Source of the DNA: Streptomyces sp. MZ04
Lineage (GTDB): Bacteria; Actinomycetota; Actinomycetes; Streptomycetales; Streptomycetaceae
Length of the DNA stretch: 49,414 bases
NCBI RefSeq assembly: GCF_004684775.1
Contig: NZ_SRIC01000031.1
Coordinates: 1-49,414, forward strand
Reading direction: 5' to 3'
Each line of letters opens with the position of its first letter. Positions within the stretch are counted from its first letter, which is position 1. The position numbers and the translations under genes were made by a program. Positions 1 through 11,700 of this stretch are shown here, in pieces. The notes under the pieces were generated by a model. The model was not told where the DNA came from. It did no database searches and saw nothing but the letters and a program-made list of their open reading frames with translations.

Positions 1-3000
1 GGGCGGGGCTGTGCGGGGGGATGTCTGCGGCCGTGGTCCCCGCAGTCGCCACCCCGGCGAGCCCGCGCAGCGTCGGGTGACGCAGCAAGTCCTGGGGCGT
101 GACCGAGATGCCGGCCCGGGCGGCCCTCGCGGCGACGCCCACGCTGAGGATCGAATCGCCGCCGATGTCGAAGAAGTTGTCCTCGGGTCCGATGCCGTCG
201 CGACCGTCGTGGCGGTCGCGACCGTGGTGACCGTCGCGGCCGAGCAGCTCGGACCAGATCGTGGCCAGCACCCGCTCGGTCTCGGTCAAGGACGGGGCGG
301 GGGAGGGGAGTTCGGCGGGCACCGGCATGGTCGGCTCCTGGGAATCCGGGCAGCTCAGGCCGCGGCGGTCGAGCTTGCCGTTGGCGGTCTTGGGCAGGGT
401 GGTGTGCGGGACGACGCGTGCGGGGACCATGTGCGGCGGCAGCAGCTCGGCCAGGGCGGCGAGCAGTTCGGCCTCGTCCGGCAAGGCCTCCGATGCGCCT
501 TCTCCGGTTCTGGCTCCGGCTCCGGCTCCGGCTCCGGTTCTGGCTCCGGCTCCGGCTCCGGCTCCGGTTCTGGCTCCGGCGACATGGGCGACAAGCCGCA
601 GCGAGCCGGACGCCTGGCGCTCGGCCACGACGAGGGCCTCGCGCACGCCCCGGTGCGCCACCAGGGCCCGTTCGATCTCGACGGGCTCGATACGGAATCC
701 GCGCAGCGTGATCTGATCGTCGGCGCGGCCGTGCAGGGTGAGGGTGCCGTCCGGTCCGCGGTCGGCCAGATCGCCGGTGCGGTACATCCGCGAGCCCGGC
801 GGGCCGAACGGGTCGGCCACGAAACGGGCCGCGGTGAGTCCGGGATTCCGGTGGTAGCCGCGCCCCACGGCCGCGCCCGCGACATAGAGCTCGCCGCTGT
901 CCGCGGGGCGGCCGCGCCCGTCGAGGACATAGGCGTGGGTGCCCGCGATCGGGTGGCCGATGTCCGGGGCCGTGCTGCCCGACGCCGAGACGCGGGACGA
1001 GGTGCAGACGACGGTGCACTCGGTCGGCCCGTAGACGTTGAGCACCTCGAACGGCAGCCGCGCGGGCGGCCGTACGCGCAGTTGGTCGCCGCCGGTCGTC
1101 AGGACGCGCAGAGCGAGTCCCGGGACGGGGGCATACTCGCCGAGCAGCAGTTCCGCGCGCGGCGTGGACAGCAGGGCGGCGGTGATCCGGTGCTCCGCCA
1201 GCCAGTTCAGCGCTGCGCGGGCGTCTGGTTCTCCGGCAGGAAGTGGAGGGTGGTGCCGTGGTAGAGGGCGCCCAGGATCTCCATGATGGCCCCGTCGAAT
1301 CCGACGGCCGACGACTGCGCCACCTGGTCCGAGGCGGAGAGGCGCAGCTCACGCCCGTACCAGCGCAGCAGGTTGAGCAGGCTGGGGTGCTCGATCTCGC
1401 AGCCTTGGGGCCGACCGGTCGAGCCGGAGGTGTACGCGACGTACGCCAGCCCCTCGGTCGTCTCCGGCGAGGCGTTTGCGCTGTTCCTCTCGCTTCCGTC
1501 GCCGTCCGGCAGCACGGTCACGCGGTCGCCCTCGACCTGCACCGGGGCCCGCAGTTCAGACAGGATCGCGGCCCTGCGGGCCTCGGGGACCGCGGGGTCG
1601 AGGGAGACGAAGGACGCGCCCAGGGCGTGCGCGGCGAGCCAGCCCACGGCCAGGTCCGGGCCGCGCGCCGCACACACGGGGATCAGACGGCCCGCGCCGG
1701 ATTGCCGTAGCCGCCCCGCGAGTTCCTCGGCGCGGCGGACGAGTTCGGCGTACGAGACGCGTGTCTCACCGTCCACGAGGGCTATGCGCTCGGGGGCGCG
1801 CTCGGCGTGCCGTTTGACGGCCTCCCACGCTGTGTCCGGGTGCGCCGTCGGATGTGCCGTCGCCTGTGCCGGCCGGGGCGCGACCGTGCTCAGCGGGCTG
1901 TCCGGGGCCGCGAGGACCGCGCCGATGATGTCCTCGTAGAGCCGGAAGAGCCCGCGCATGGTGGACTCGTCGAACAGATCGACCGCGTACTCCAGATAGC
2001 CGCGCATCGGCCCGTCGTCCTGGTCGGTGATGCCGACCGTCAGGTCGAGTTTGGCGGTGCCGGGGGCGACGCCCTCGCTGCCGCCCTCCTCGACGGGCGC
2101 GATCGTCAGGCCCTGCAGCTCCTCCGGGTGCGTCGCGGTGTTCTGGTGCGTATAGGCCACGGTGAACAGCGGGTGCCGGGACGCGTCGCGCGGCGGCTTC
2201 AGCGCCGTCACGATGTCCGCGAGCGGCACCTCCTCGTGGTCAAGGACCCCGGCGACGCCGGTCGAGCAGCGCCGGACCAGTTCGCGGAACGTCATCGCGC
2301 CGTCGACTCTCGTACGGAACGGCACCAGGTTGTTGAAGTAGCCGATCAGCTCGTGGGTCGCCGGGTTGCCGCGGCCGGAGGTGGCGGCGCCGATCACGAC
2401 ATCGTCCTGGCCCGCCCACCGGTGCAGCAGTGTGTCGATGACGGCCAGCATGGTGACGAAGGTCGTCACTCCTTCCTGACGGCTGAACTCCCGCAGTCCA
2501 TCGGCGTGTTCGGGGCTCAGCGTGAAGCTCATCAGCGCCCCGGCGTGGGACTCCACCTCGGGTCGGGGCCGGTCCAGGGGCAGTTCGGCCGGGCGCAGAC
2601 CGGCGAGGTACGCGCGCCAGAACTCCAGGCCGCGCTCCCGCAGCCCGGAGTCGAGACGAGTCCGCTGCCAGGCGGCGAAGTCGGCGTACTGCACGGGCAG
2701 TTCGGGCAGGACGGGGTCCCGTCCGGCCAGGCGTGCGGCATAGAACTCGGCCAGGTCGCGGAAGAAGATCCGGGGCACCCAGCCGTCGAAGATGCTGTGG
2801 TGCCAAGTGCACAGCAGCAGATGGTTCTCGTCCGACACGGCGTAGAGGACGGCACGCACCAGCGGGCCGCGTGCCAGGTCGAACGGTGTGGTCGCCTCCG
2901 CCTCCGCCAGCTCCCGCAGCCGCGCCTCCGGGTCCGCATCCCCGGTCAGGTCCACCACCTTCAGCTGCGGTTCCGGCACATCGGCGCACACCCGGGGCAC

Positions 3001-5733
3001 GCCGTCGGCGTCGGCGGCGATCCGGGTGCGCATCACCTCGTGCCGCCGCGCCAGATCGGTGAGTGCGCCGCCCAGGGCCGTACGGTCCAGGGGGCCGCGC
3101 AGGCGCAGATCGGCGGGGACGTTGTAGAGGGGGGTGCCCGGGGCGAGCTGGTCGAGGTACCAGAGTTGTTCCTGGCCGATGGACGGGGGCAGCGGGCCTT
3201 CGGGCTCGCGCGGCAGCAACGGAATTGTCCAGTCCGTGCTGGAGGCGAGGGCGTCGCGTCGCCCTCCGATCAAGGCCGCGAGGTCGTGCACCGTACGGTG
3301 CTCATAGAGGTCGGCGAAGGTCAGCTTGGCGGCGAATCTGCTCTCGACCTCGCGGAGGAGGCTGATGCCCGCTATGGACGTGCCGCCCAGCGCGAAGTAG
3401 TCCGAATCGGCCCTGACGTCAGGGGTCTTGAGTATCCGCCGCCATATTTCCGCGATGGACTGCTCGATTTCCCGGTTGTTCCCGGTCGCGCCCCGTGGCG
3501 AAGCCGGTGATGTATCCGTGGGGGGAGCCTCCTGCGGGCCGCACCAGCAGGGGACGGGCTCGAAGGGGTACGTCGGGGCCTCGATGCGGGGGACGTCGGT
3601 GCCCGCGTGGTGCGCGCGCCAGTCGAACGTCGCGCCCTCTTCGTACAGCTTCGCCAGCGCGCCGATGACCCCGCAGTCCGGGTCGCGGTCCGGGTCGTCG
3701 TCCGGGTCGCGGTCCGGATCGTCGTCCCTGCCGTCGTCCGACAGCAGTCGTACGATCGGCAGCCTCGGCTCCTCAGCTGCCACCGCCCGCGACAAGGCAC
3801 CGTCCGCGCCCATCTCCAGGAGCACCGCGCCCTCGGCGACGAAGCCCCGCGCCGCGCGCCGCAGGCCCTCCTGGTCGACCTCGGCCGTCGGGGGCGTGTC
3901 GGCGGCAACGCGGACCGCCTCGTCCTCGCCGATCCGGTCCCGGAGCAGCCGCACCACCAGGTTCCCCCGACCGGAGCCGGCCATCCGGGGATCCTTCAGG
4001 CCGAGCCCGCCGACCAGCCCGTACAGCGCCCGGTGCCGGAGCAGTTGGCCTGCCGCCGCCGGGTCGAGCGAGGGGAACGCGGAACAGAGCCGGGTCCAGG
4101 TCGCGTCGTCCACCTCCGTGTCGCCGGAGAACAGCAGTACCACCGGGACCTCGGGGGCGACCGGCCGATCCGGCAGTACGGCCGTGCGCAGCGCATCGGC
4201 CAGCTCGCGGGTGTCGTACGCGGTACGGGCCCACCGGAACGGGTGGTCGTCCCGGCCGGCGTTCAGCGCGAACGCGACCTCCGGCAGGCCGTGTTCGGTG
4301 TGCGCGAGGAATTCCGCGAGGTGTACGGCGTAACGCCCGAGCGCGGCAGGGGACTTCGCGGAGAGGGTCACCAAGTGCGGTGCGCTGCCCGGCGTTTCCG
4401 ACCTGGGCAAGGGCTCCGGGGCCTCCTCGACGACGGCGTGCACATTGGTCCCCGTCAGCCCGAACGAGCTCAGCCCGGCCCGCCGGGGCCCCTCATCCGG
4501 GGCGGGCCATGGCGCCGTCCGTGTCCGTACGTTCAGCTGGTCCGCGAAGTCGATCAGCGGATTCGGCGTGCTGAAGTGGACGGTGGGATAGAGCGCCCCG
4601 TGGCGCAGCGCGGCCAGGATCTTGAACAGCCCGGCCATGCCCGCCGCGTGGTCCAGATGCCCGAAGTTGCCCTTGACCGCGCCGATGTCGAGCGGTGCAC
4701 GCGGTGCACGCGGTGCACGCGGTGCACGCGCCGCACGCGCCGCACCGGGCCGTCCGCCGCTCGCCGCGATGGCCTGGCGCAGTCCGTCCGCCTCGACGAC
4801 GTCGCCGAGCGGGGTTCCGGAGCCGTGGCACTCGACATAGCCCGCCGTGCCGGGGTCGGCCCCGGCGTCCCGCCACGCCTCGGCGATGACGGCGGCCTGG
4901 GCGCTCGCGCTGGGGGCGCTCATGCTGGTGGCCCCGGCGCCGTTGTGGTTGACGGCGATGCCGCGCAGCACGGCGTGGATGTGGTCCCCGTCGGCGAGCG
5001 CGTCGGACAGCCGCTTGAGGACGACATGGCCGCCGCCCTCCCCGCCCGTGGTGCCGTCGGCCCTCGCGTCGAACGGGCGGCACACGCCCTCCCGCGAGTC
5101 CACGCCGAGCAGCGGGTCATGGGCCTGCTCGGGCTGCAGCACCGATTGGACGCTGAGCCCGCCGGAGACCGCGAGGTCGCACTGGCCTTCGCGTAACTGC
5201 TGGGCGGCAAGCGCCAGCGCGCTCAGGCTGCCGCTGCACGCGGTGTCGACGACCAGCGCGGGCCCCGCGAAGTCGAAGAGATACGAGACACGGGCGGCCA
5301 GCGCGGCCGGGATCGAGCCGAGGATCTGCTGCGGGTCGTCCTGCGCGTACAGCCGCGCGTACGACGGATCCGGCGCGCTGACGACCACGGCGGTGCGGGA
5401 GCCGCGCAGCGCGGCGGGAGCGTAGCAGGCGTTCTCCAGCGCCTCGTGCACCAGCTGAAGGGTCAACCGCTGGTGCGGGTCCATCAGTTCGGCCTCGCCC
5501 AGCGAGATACCGAAGAAGGCGTGGTCGAACTGGTCCACCCGGTCCAGATAGCCCAGGTTCAGATAGCCGGTCCCCGGGTGGCCGCCCGCGTACCGGATCC
5601 GGTCGGCGTCCGGCGCCCGTACGCTGTCCCGGCCCGTGGCGAGGTTGCCGTGCAGCCGGTCCAGCGTGTCGGCTTCCGGCAGCACGAAGGCGATCCCGGT
5701 GATCGCGACAGCGTCTCGGTCCTCTCGGCTCAT
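1..5733 (-). CDS. Hybrid PKS-NRPS KS-AT*-ACP-C-A-T (3' end outside window, frameshifted)
   Basis: Multimodular enzyme predicted to extend the chain handed over by the NRPS encoded just upstream. From ATG 5733: ketosynthase (about residues 10-435; Cys about 165 in DTACSGSL, His in VECHGSGT and in GNFGH), then a region of about 250 residues where an acyltransferase should be but with no GHSxG serine motif, a carrier domain (GGTSI, Ser about 785), a condensation domain (HHSIFDG about 978), an adenylation domain (YTSGSTG, YGPTE, YRTGD, NGKLD) and a carrier (GGDSI about 1860). The A-domain pocket read by eye against GrsA is D-G-M-L-L-T-V-V-V-K, which I cannot assign. The reading frame breaks near 1226 inside the A domain: one frame stops at 1207 while homology continues uninterrupted in another to base 1. 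The start follows the previous stop by 14 bases with GGGGG upstream. A TTA codon lies at residue 180. The protein continues off the left edge. Confidence 0.9.
511..580. repeat. 30-bp tandem repeat in A-domain linker
   Basis: Two full copies of a 30-bp unit (511-540, 541-570) plus a partial copy, itself built from GGCTCC hexamers. In the coding (minus) frame it gives a 10-residue repeat [10 protein letters not shown] in the C-terminal part of the adenylation domain, between the VAHVAG strand and the segment before NGKLD. Its length is a multiple of three, so the frame is kept. Confidence 0.9.
1222..1232 (-). other. Apparent -1 frameshift inside the A domain of the KS-NRPS gene
   Basis: Reading leftward, the A domain is normal up to FLPENQ, then the frame runs into a stop at 1207-1209. 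The homologous sequence resumes at once in another frame as [13 protein letters not shown] and goes on through YGPTE, YRTGD and NGKLD. One extra G after CAG (an extra C on the plus strand near 1225) would restore a single frame. The cause could be a sequencing or assembly error at a short C/G run, or a true mutation splitting the gene. Confidence 0.8.
3676..3723. repeat. 12-bp tandem repeat (4 copies) in degenerate AT region
   Basis: Four copies of GTCCGGGTCGCG/GTCCGGGTCGTC, the last with one change. On the minus strand it encodes an Asp/Arg/Pro-rich acidic stretch ([15 protein letters not shown]) in the non-catalytic linker before the first carrier domain. Confidence 0.9.
4692..4745. repeat. 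9-bp tandem repeat (6 copies) inside the KS domain
   Basis: Four copies of GCGGTGCAC followed by two of GCGCCGCAC. On the minus strand it encodes an Ala-Arg-Pro / Ala-Arg-Ala repeat that lengthens a ketosynthase surface loop just before the conserved GNFGH histidine motif. It is in frame. Confidence 0.9.
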
Positions 5734-5747
5734 GCGGTGCCCCCGTC

Positions 5748-8700
5748 TCACAGTTCGTAGTCGCGGTTGCGGTTGCGGTTGGGGTCGCGGTTGCGGTCGC
5801 CGTCGTCCGCATGTCCGGCGCTGCGGCGCAGGTCCAGGCGGGCCGCCATCTCCTCGACGGTCGAGTGCTCGAGCAGCTCGGCCACGCTCAACTCGGGTAG
5901 CCGGTCGGCAAGTTGGAGGAGAGCGAGCGAGGAGCCGCCCGCCTCGAAGAACTTCTCCCTGATCCCGATCCGCGCCCTGCCGAGCAGCCCGGTCCACGCC
6001 TCGGCCACGGTCCGCTCGCTGTCGGTGCGGGGCGGCAGACAGGCGGGGCCCACGAAGGCCTCGGGGGAGGGCAGGGCCTGGCGGTCCACCTTGCCGTACA
6101 GGGTCAGGGGCAGCCGTTCCATGGGAACGTACGCCGTCGGAATCAGCTGCTCGGGCAGCCGCCCCGTCAGGTGCTCCCGCAACTCGCCCGGCCCCAGGCC
6201 TGCCCATCCGTTCGCCCCGGCACCCTCGGTCACCACGTACGCCACCAGATGCCGCGTGGGCCCTTCCCCGGCGGCGACCACACACGCCTGCACCACCTGG
6301 GGGTGCCCGGTGAGCGCGGCCTCCACCTCGCCGAGCTCCACGCGCACACCGCGCACCTTGACCTGGTCATCGGAGCGGCCGACGAAGCAGAGGGTGCCGT
6401 CGGGGGCCCAGCGCACCAAGTCGCCCGTGCGGTACATCCGTTCGCCCGGCGCCCCGAACGGGCAGGCCACAAAGCGCCCGGCGGTCAGGCCGGGCCGGCC
6501 CAGACAGCCGCGCGCGAGGGAGTCTCCCGCGAGATGGAGCTCGCCGACGGCGCCCACCGGAACGGGCCGCAGCCGCGCGTCAAGTACGAAGGTCCGGGTG
6601 CCCGCGGTGGGCCGGCCGAGCGGCGGGGTGGCACGCCCGGACAGCGGCGCGCTCATCACGGTGCATACGGTCGCCTCGGTCGGCCCATAGGAGTTGAGCA
6701 CCCGCCCCGTACGCGACCAGCTCTCCGCCGTCTCGGCCGGCAGCGCCTCGCTGGCCGCGAACACGGTCACGCCGGGTACGGACGTGGCGGGCATGGTCGC
6801 CATGACGGCGGGCGGCGCGACGAGATGGGTCACCCCGCGCTCCCTGATGAGCCCGGCCAGCGCGGGCAGCGGCTGCCCAGGCGGGGCCAGCACGGCGGTG
6901 GCCCCGGTGAGCAGCGCCCCGACGAGCTCGAAGAACGCGCCGTCCCAGCCCGGTGAGAGCCACTGCAGCACCCTGCTGCCGGGCCCGACGCCCCCGTTCC
7001 GCTCGATGGTGGCGGCCAGATTCGCGACGCCGCGGTGGGTGACGACGGTGCCTTTGGGGCGCCCTGTGGAGCCGGAGGTGTAGATCACGTAGGCGGCATC
7101 GGCGGGTTGGCCCCGCGCTGGAGGGGCCTTGTCCGGGTGGCCGTCTCCCGTGCCCGTCCCGCCGAGGTCAACGTCGAGGTCGAGAGTGAGCACGGGTACG
7201 CCCGGGTCCCAGCCGGTGTCCTGGGGGAGCAGCACCAGCTCGGCGCCCGCGTCTGCCAGCATCCACTCGCGCCGTTCGGCGGGGTGCGCCGGGTCGAGCG
7301 GCATCGTCGCCGCACCGGCCTTCCACACCGCCAGTTGGGCCGTCACCATGGCGACGCTGCGGGGCATGCACAGGCCGACGATCGCCTCGGGCCCGATCCC
7401 GCGCGCGGTGAGCGCTTGGGCCAACCGGTCGGCCCGTACGTCCAGTTCCGCATAGGTCATCCGCTCGACGCCGTCGCCGCTCAGCAGGGCGAGCGCGTCC
7501 GGGCGGCGGCGGACCTGCTCGGCGAACAGGTCCTGGACGGGGCGGGGCGGGACGGGAGTCAGGGAAGACCGGGTCCAGTCCCCGAGTACCAGCCGTCGTT
7601 CCTCGTCGGGCAGCATCGGCAGATCGCCGACGCGCCGGTGCGGCCCTTCGGCGATGCCGTGCAGCACGGTCCGCAGCCGGGCCGCCAACCGCTCGACGGT
7701 GGCGGCGTCGAAGCGCTCCGGGTCATAGAACAGGTGCAGCGCCAGCTCATCGCCCGGGTATGCGATCAGTCCGAGCGGATAGTTGGTGGTGTCGTCGCCG
7801 TCCATCTCGACCACGCGGACCTCGCCGTGGTGTGCGTCCGCCGGGTCGCCCGGGTAGTTCTCGAACGCCACCGCGCTGTCGAACAGCCGGGTACCGGCGG
7901 GCACTTCGCTGTGGCCCTGCTGCCGAGCCAGCGGATAGTGACCGAACTCCCTTGCCGTCGCCTGCTCTTCCTGCAGCCGCGCCAGCCAGTCGAGGGTGCG
8001 GGCTCCGGAGTCGACCGCGACCCGTACCGGCAGGGTGTTGATCAGCGGCCCGCTGATCGTCTCCACGCCGGGGACGGCGGTCGGACGGCTGGACACCGTG
8101 GTGCCGAACAGCACCTCGTCCACTCCGGCGTGCCGGGCAAGGAGCAGCGCCCAGGCCGCCTGGACGATCGTACTGACGGTCAGCCGGTGGCGCCGCGCGA
8201 AGTCCCCGATGTCCGGCGTGCCCGGCAGCCGGACGACGTAGGTGCGGACCTCGCTGGTGGGCCGCCCCGAGGGGCGGTCGTACGGCAGCGGCGTGGGCGT
8301 GTCGAACCCGGCGAGCGCATCCGCCCAATACGCCTCGGCGGCCTCGCCGTCCCTGCCGTCCACGCCGTTAGGCCCGTACAGCCACGCCACGTACTCCCGG
8401 AACGGTGTGCACGCGAGGGGCTCGGGTGTCGCGCCCCGGGTGATCGCGGCGCAGGCGGCGAGGACCGCGTCCACGATCCGGGTCATGCTCCAGCCGTCGA
8501 CAAAGAGGTGATGGGCCGTCAGGAGTACCTGCGCCTTGCTGTCCGACAGCCGAGAGATCGCCACCCGGAAGGGGATCGGACTACGCAGGTCAAGATCCTC
8601 GGCGCGGTCCCCGTCCGCCAGTCGCCGCAGCCGCGCACGCTGCTCGCCGGGCGGCAGCGACCGCAGGTCGTGGTGGCTGATTCGGGGCTCCGCACGGTGC

Positions 8701-11700
8701 ACGACCTGCACCGGCTCGCCGAGCCCGGACCAGTGCGCCGTGCTGCGCAGCACGGGGTGCGCCGCCACCACTCGCCGCCAGGCGTCGGCCAGCGCCCACG
8801 GATCTGTGACCCCGTCGAGGACGAGCGTGATCCGGCGGGCATAGACATCGGTCCCGTCGTCGCCGCTCAGCGAGTGGTACAGCAGCCCGGACTGGAGCGG
8901 CGTCAGCGGGTAGACGTCCTCGACCGTGCGGCCGTCCCCGACCAGCGCGTCGACCTGTGCCTGGTCGAGCGCGGCGAGCGGGTAGTCCGACGGCGTACGC
9001 CCGCCGCTGCCGGGCGCCAGGCAGTGTGCGGTGAGCGCGCGCAGGGCGGTGAGCGTGCGGTCGGCGAGCCGCCGGATCTCCGGCTCGTCGTAGGCGTCGC
9101 GGGAGTAGTCCCGGGTGAAGACGAGTTCGCCGCCGGTGGCCCGCGCCGTCACCTCAAGGCCGAACGGGCGGTTCTCGTCCGGGTGGATGCCGTCGGTGAG
9201 CGGGAACTCCCGTCCGCTGTAGCAGCCGCCGTGGGTGTCCAAGGGGGCGAACTGGCCGAGGTAGTTGAAGTTGATGTGGGGCCGGGGACCGTGAGGGTGG
9301 CCCTTGTGGCTCAGATAGCGGAGCGCGTCATGGCCCAGGCCGTTTTGGGGCACGGCCCGTAGCTGCTCCTTGAGGGCTTTGAGGGCGGTGCCCCAGTCGG
9401 TGATGTCCGCCGTATGAGCCGTATGAGCCGTATCCGACGTATCCGCCGTCCTCGGAAGCTCGATCGTCACCGGGAACTGGGTGGTGAACCAGCCGACCGT
9501 ACGGGAGATGTCCACCCCGTCGAAGAGCTGCTCCCGGCCGTGGCCCTCCAGGTTGATCGCGACGGGCCCCGGGCCGAGCGCCCACGCCAGCGCGGTCAGC
9601 AGGACGTCGTTCGGCCGGGTGCGGTAGGCGGCGGGCACCTGGCGCAGCAGCGCCGCGGTCTCGTCCCGGCTCAGCCCGGCGGTCACGACCGCGCTGGTGC
9701 CGACCTTCGCGGGGGTGGTCAGGTCCCGTGGCGGGGTCTGGATGCCGCTCCAGTACGGCAGTTCGCCGTCGAGTGCGCCGGAGGCGACGTACGTGTTCAG
9801 CCGCCGTGCCCAGTCGGGGAACGAGGTGGTCTTCGGGCCGAGGTCGATCGGGGTGCCCTTGGCTGCCTGGAGGTAGGCGGTGCGCAGATCGTCCAGCAGG
9901 ATCCGCCAGGAGACGCCGTCGACGACGAAGTGATGGACCATCAGCAGCAGTCGGGGGAGGCGCTCCGGGCCGAGGTCGATGTAGACGGCTTTGAGGAGGG
10001 GGCCCGCGCGCAGATCGAGGGCGGCCTCCGCGTGGGCGATGACGGCGGCCATGTCGGGGGACGGGGACGAGGACGGGGACGAGGACGAGGACGGGGACGG
10101 CGCGTCGGCCAACTCGCCCCAGATCCGGAAGACTTCACCGTCTCCCTCGCCATCCTTCACCGGCGCGATCCGCAGCCGCCAGGTCCCCTCGTCGTCGTCC
10201 CGTTCGGCTCGCGTCCGCAGCGCGTCATGGTGCGCGACAACCGCGTACACGGCTGCCCGTAAGGCCATTACGTCCACTCCGGCGGCCAGCTCGACGCAGC
10301 GGGGCATGGTGAAGCGGTCGGGGCACGCGGTGATGTTCTCGAAGAACCAGTGCTGGATCGGGGTGGGCGGGAACGGCCCCGTCACGGAAGAGTCGTATGC
10401 ATCTTCTGCCGCGGCGGGCGTATCGGGCGCGACGGACCCGGCAGACCCGAGGGACCCGACAGACACCACCTCGGCCAGCTCGCGGATCGTCTGCCGCTGG
10501 AAGATGTCGCGCGGCGCGATCCGCAGCCCCTGCCGGGCCAGGGCGGCGACGACCTGGACGCTGAGGATCGAGTCGCCGCCGAGCTCGAAGAAGTTGTCGT
10601 CGATCCCGGCCCGTTCGACGCCGAGGGTCGCTGTCCACGCCTGGGCCAGCATCCTCTCCGTGAGGGTGCGCGGTGCTGAGAAGCGGGCTCCGGCGGCGGG
10701 GAGCGGCGGCTCCGGGAGGGCGTGGCGATCGACCTTGCCGTTCCGGTTGACCGGCAGCTCGTCCAGCATCACGAAGGCGGACGGCACCATGGGCGCGGGC
10801 AGCACTCCAGCAATAAAGCGCTGCAGGGCCTCGGGTGTTGGCGGCTCGGCGGCGTAGCCATCGGCTGCGACGACATACGCCACGAGCCGCTCACCCCTGA
10901 CCACCACCGCGGCCCCGCCCACCCCGGGGTGAGCGCCAAGCGCCGCCTCGACCTCGCCCGGTTCGATTCGGACGCCCCGCACCTTCACCTGCTGGTCGAC
11001 CCGCCCCCGGAACTCCAGCACCCCGTCGGCCCGCCGGCGGACCAGGTCGCCCGTGCGGTACAGCCGCTCACCCGGAACGTACGGATCGGCCACAAAGCGC
11101 TCGGCGGTACGGCCGGGACTGCCCACATACCCCCGCCCGACCCCGGATCCGCCGATGTACAGCTCCCCGTCCATCCCGACCGGCACGGGCCGCAGATAGG
11201 GGTCGAGCACCTCGATACGGGTGCCGTTGACGGGCCGGCCGATCGGTACGGCGGCCCCGGCGACAGCGCCCGGGTCCGGGTCCGTGTCCGCTGGCAGCAG
11301 GTGCGCGGTGGCCGTGACGGTGGTCTCCGTCGGCCCGTACGCATTGACGAACGTGCGCCCCGGCAGCCAGTCCGCCGCCAACTCGGGCGGGCAGACATCG
11401 CCGCCGATGACGACCGTTTCGACGGCCGGGACCTCGTCGGGGGCGACCGTGGCGAGCAGCGCGGGCGTCAGGAGCAGCAGCGTCACGCGGTCGCGGCGCA
11501 CCTGCTCGGCGAGGCCGATGGCGCCGTCGCGTTCGCCCGCCTCGCTCAGGCACAGGGTCGCGCCGGAGCACAGCGACACCAGGGTCTGCCACAGCCCGCC
11601 GTCGAAGCACACCGAAAGGTGCAGCAGCGTCCTGGTGGCCGGTCCGAAGTCGAACGGGCGGCGCCCGTCCTCGGTGATACGCCCCACCAGGGAGCCATGC

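Noticed and set aside
11..1264. 417-codon plus-strand frame with a Gly-Ser repeat
   Set aside because: It is antisense to the clear A-T end of the leftward NRPS; the Gly-Ser run is only the 30-bp repeat read on the other strand.
5734..6285. N-terminal extension of the KS gene to 6285
   Set aside because: It would overlap the last carrier domain of the preceding NRPS in another frame and is Arg/Gly-rich; ATG 5733 fits the KS start and the 14-base spacing.
3607..9362. Long plus-strand frames (3607-5196, 7035-9362)
   Set aside because: Antisense to KS and NRPS domains; no family signature.
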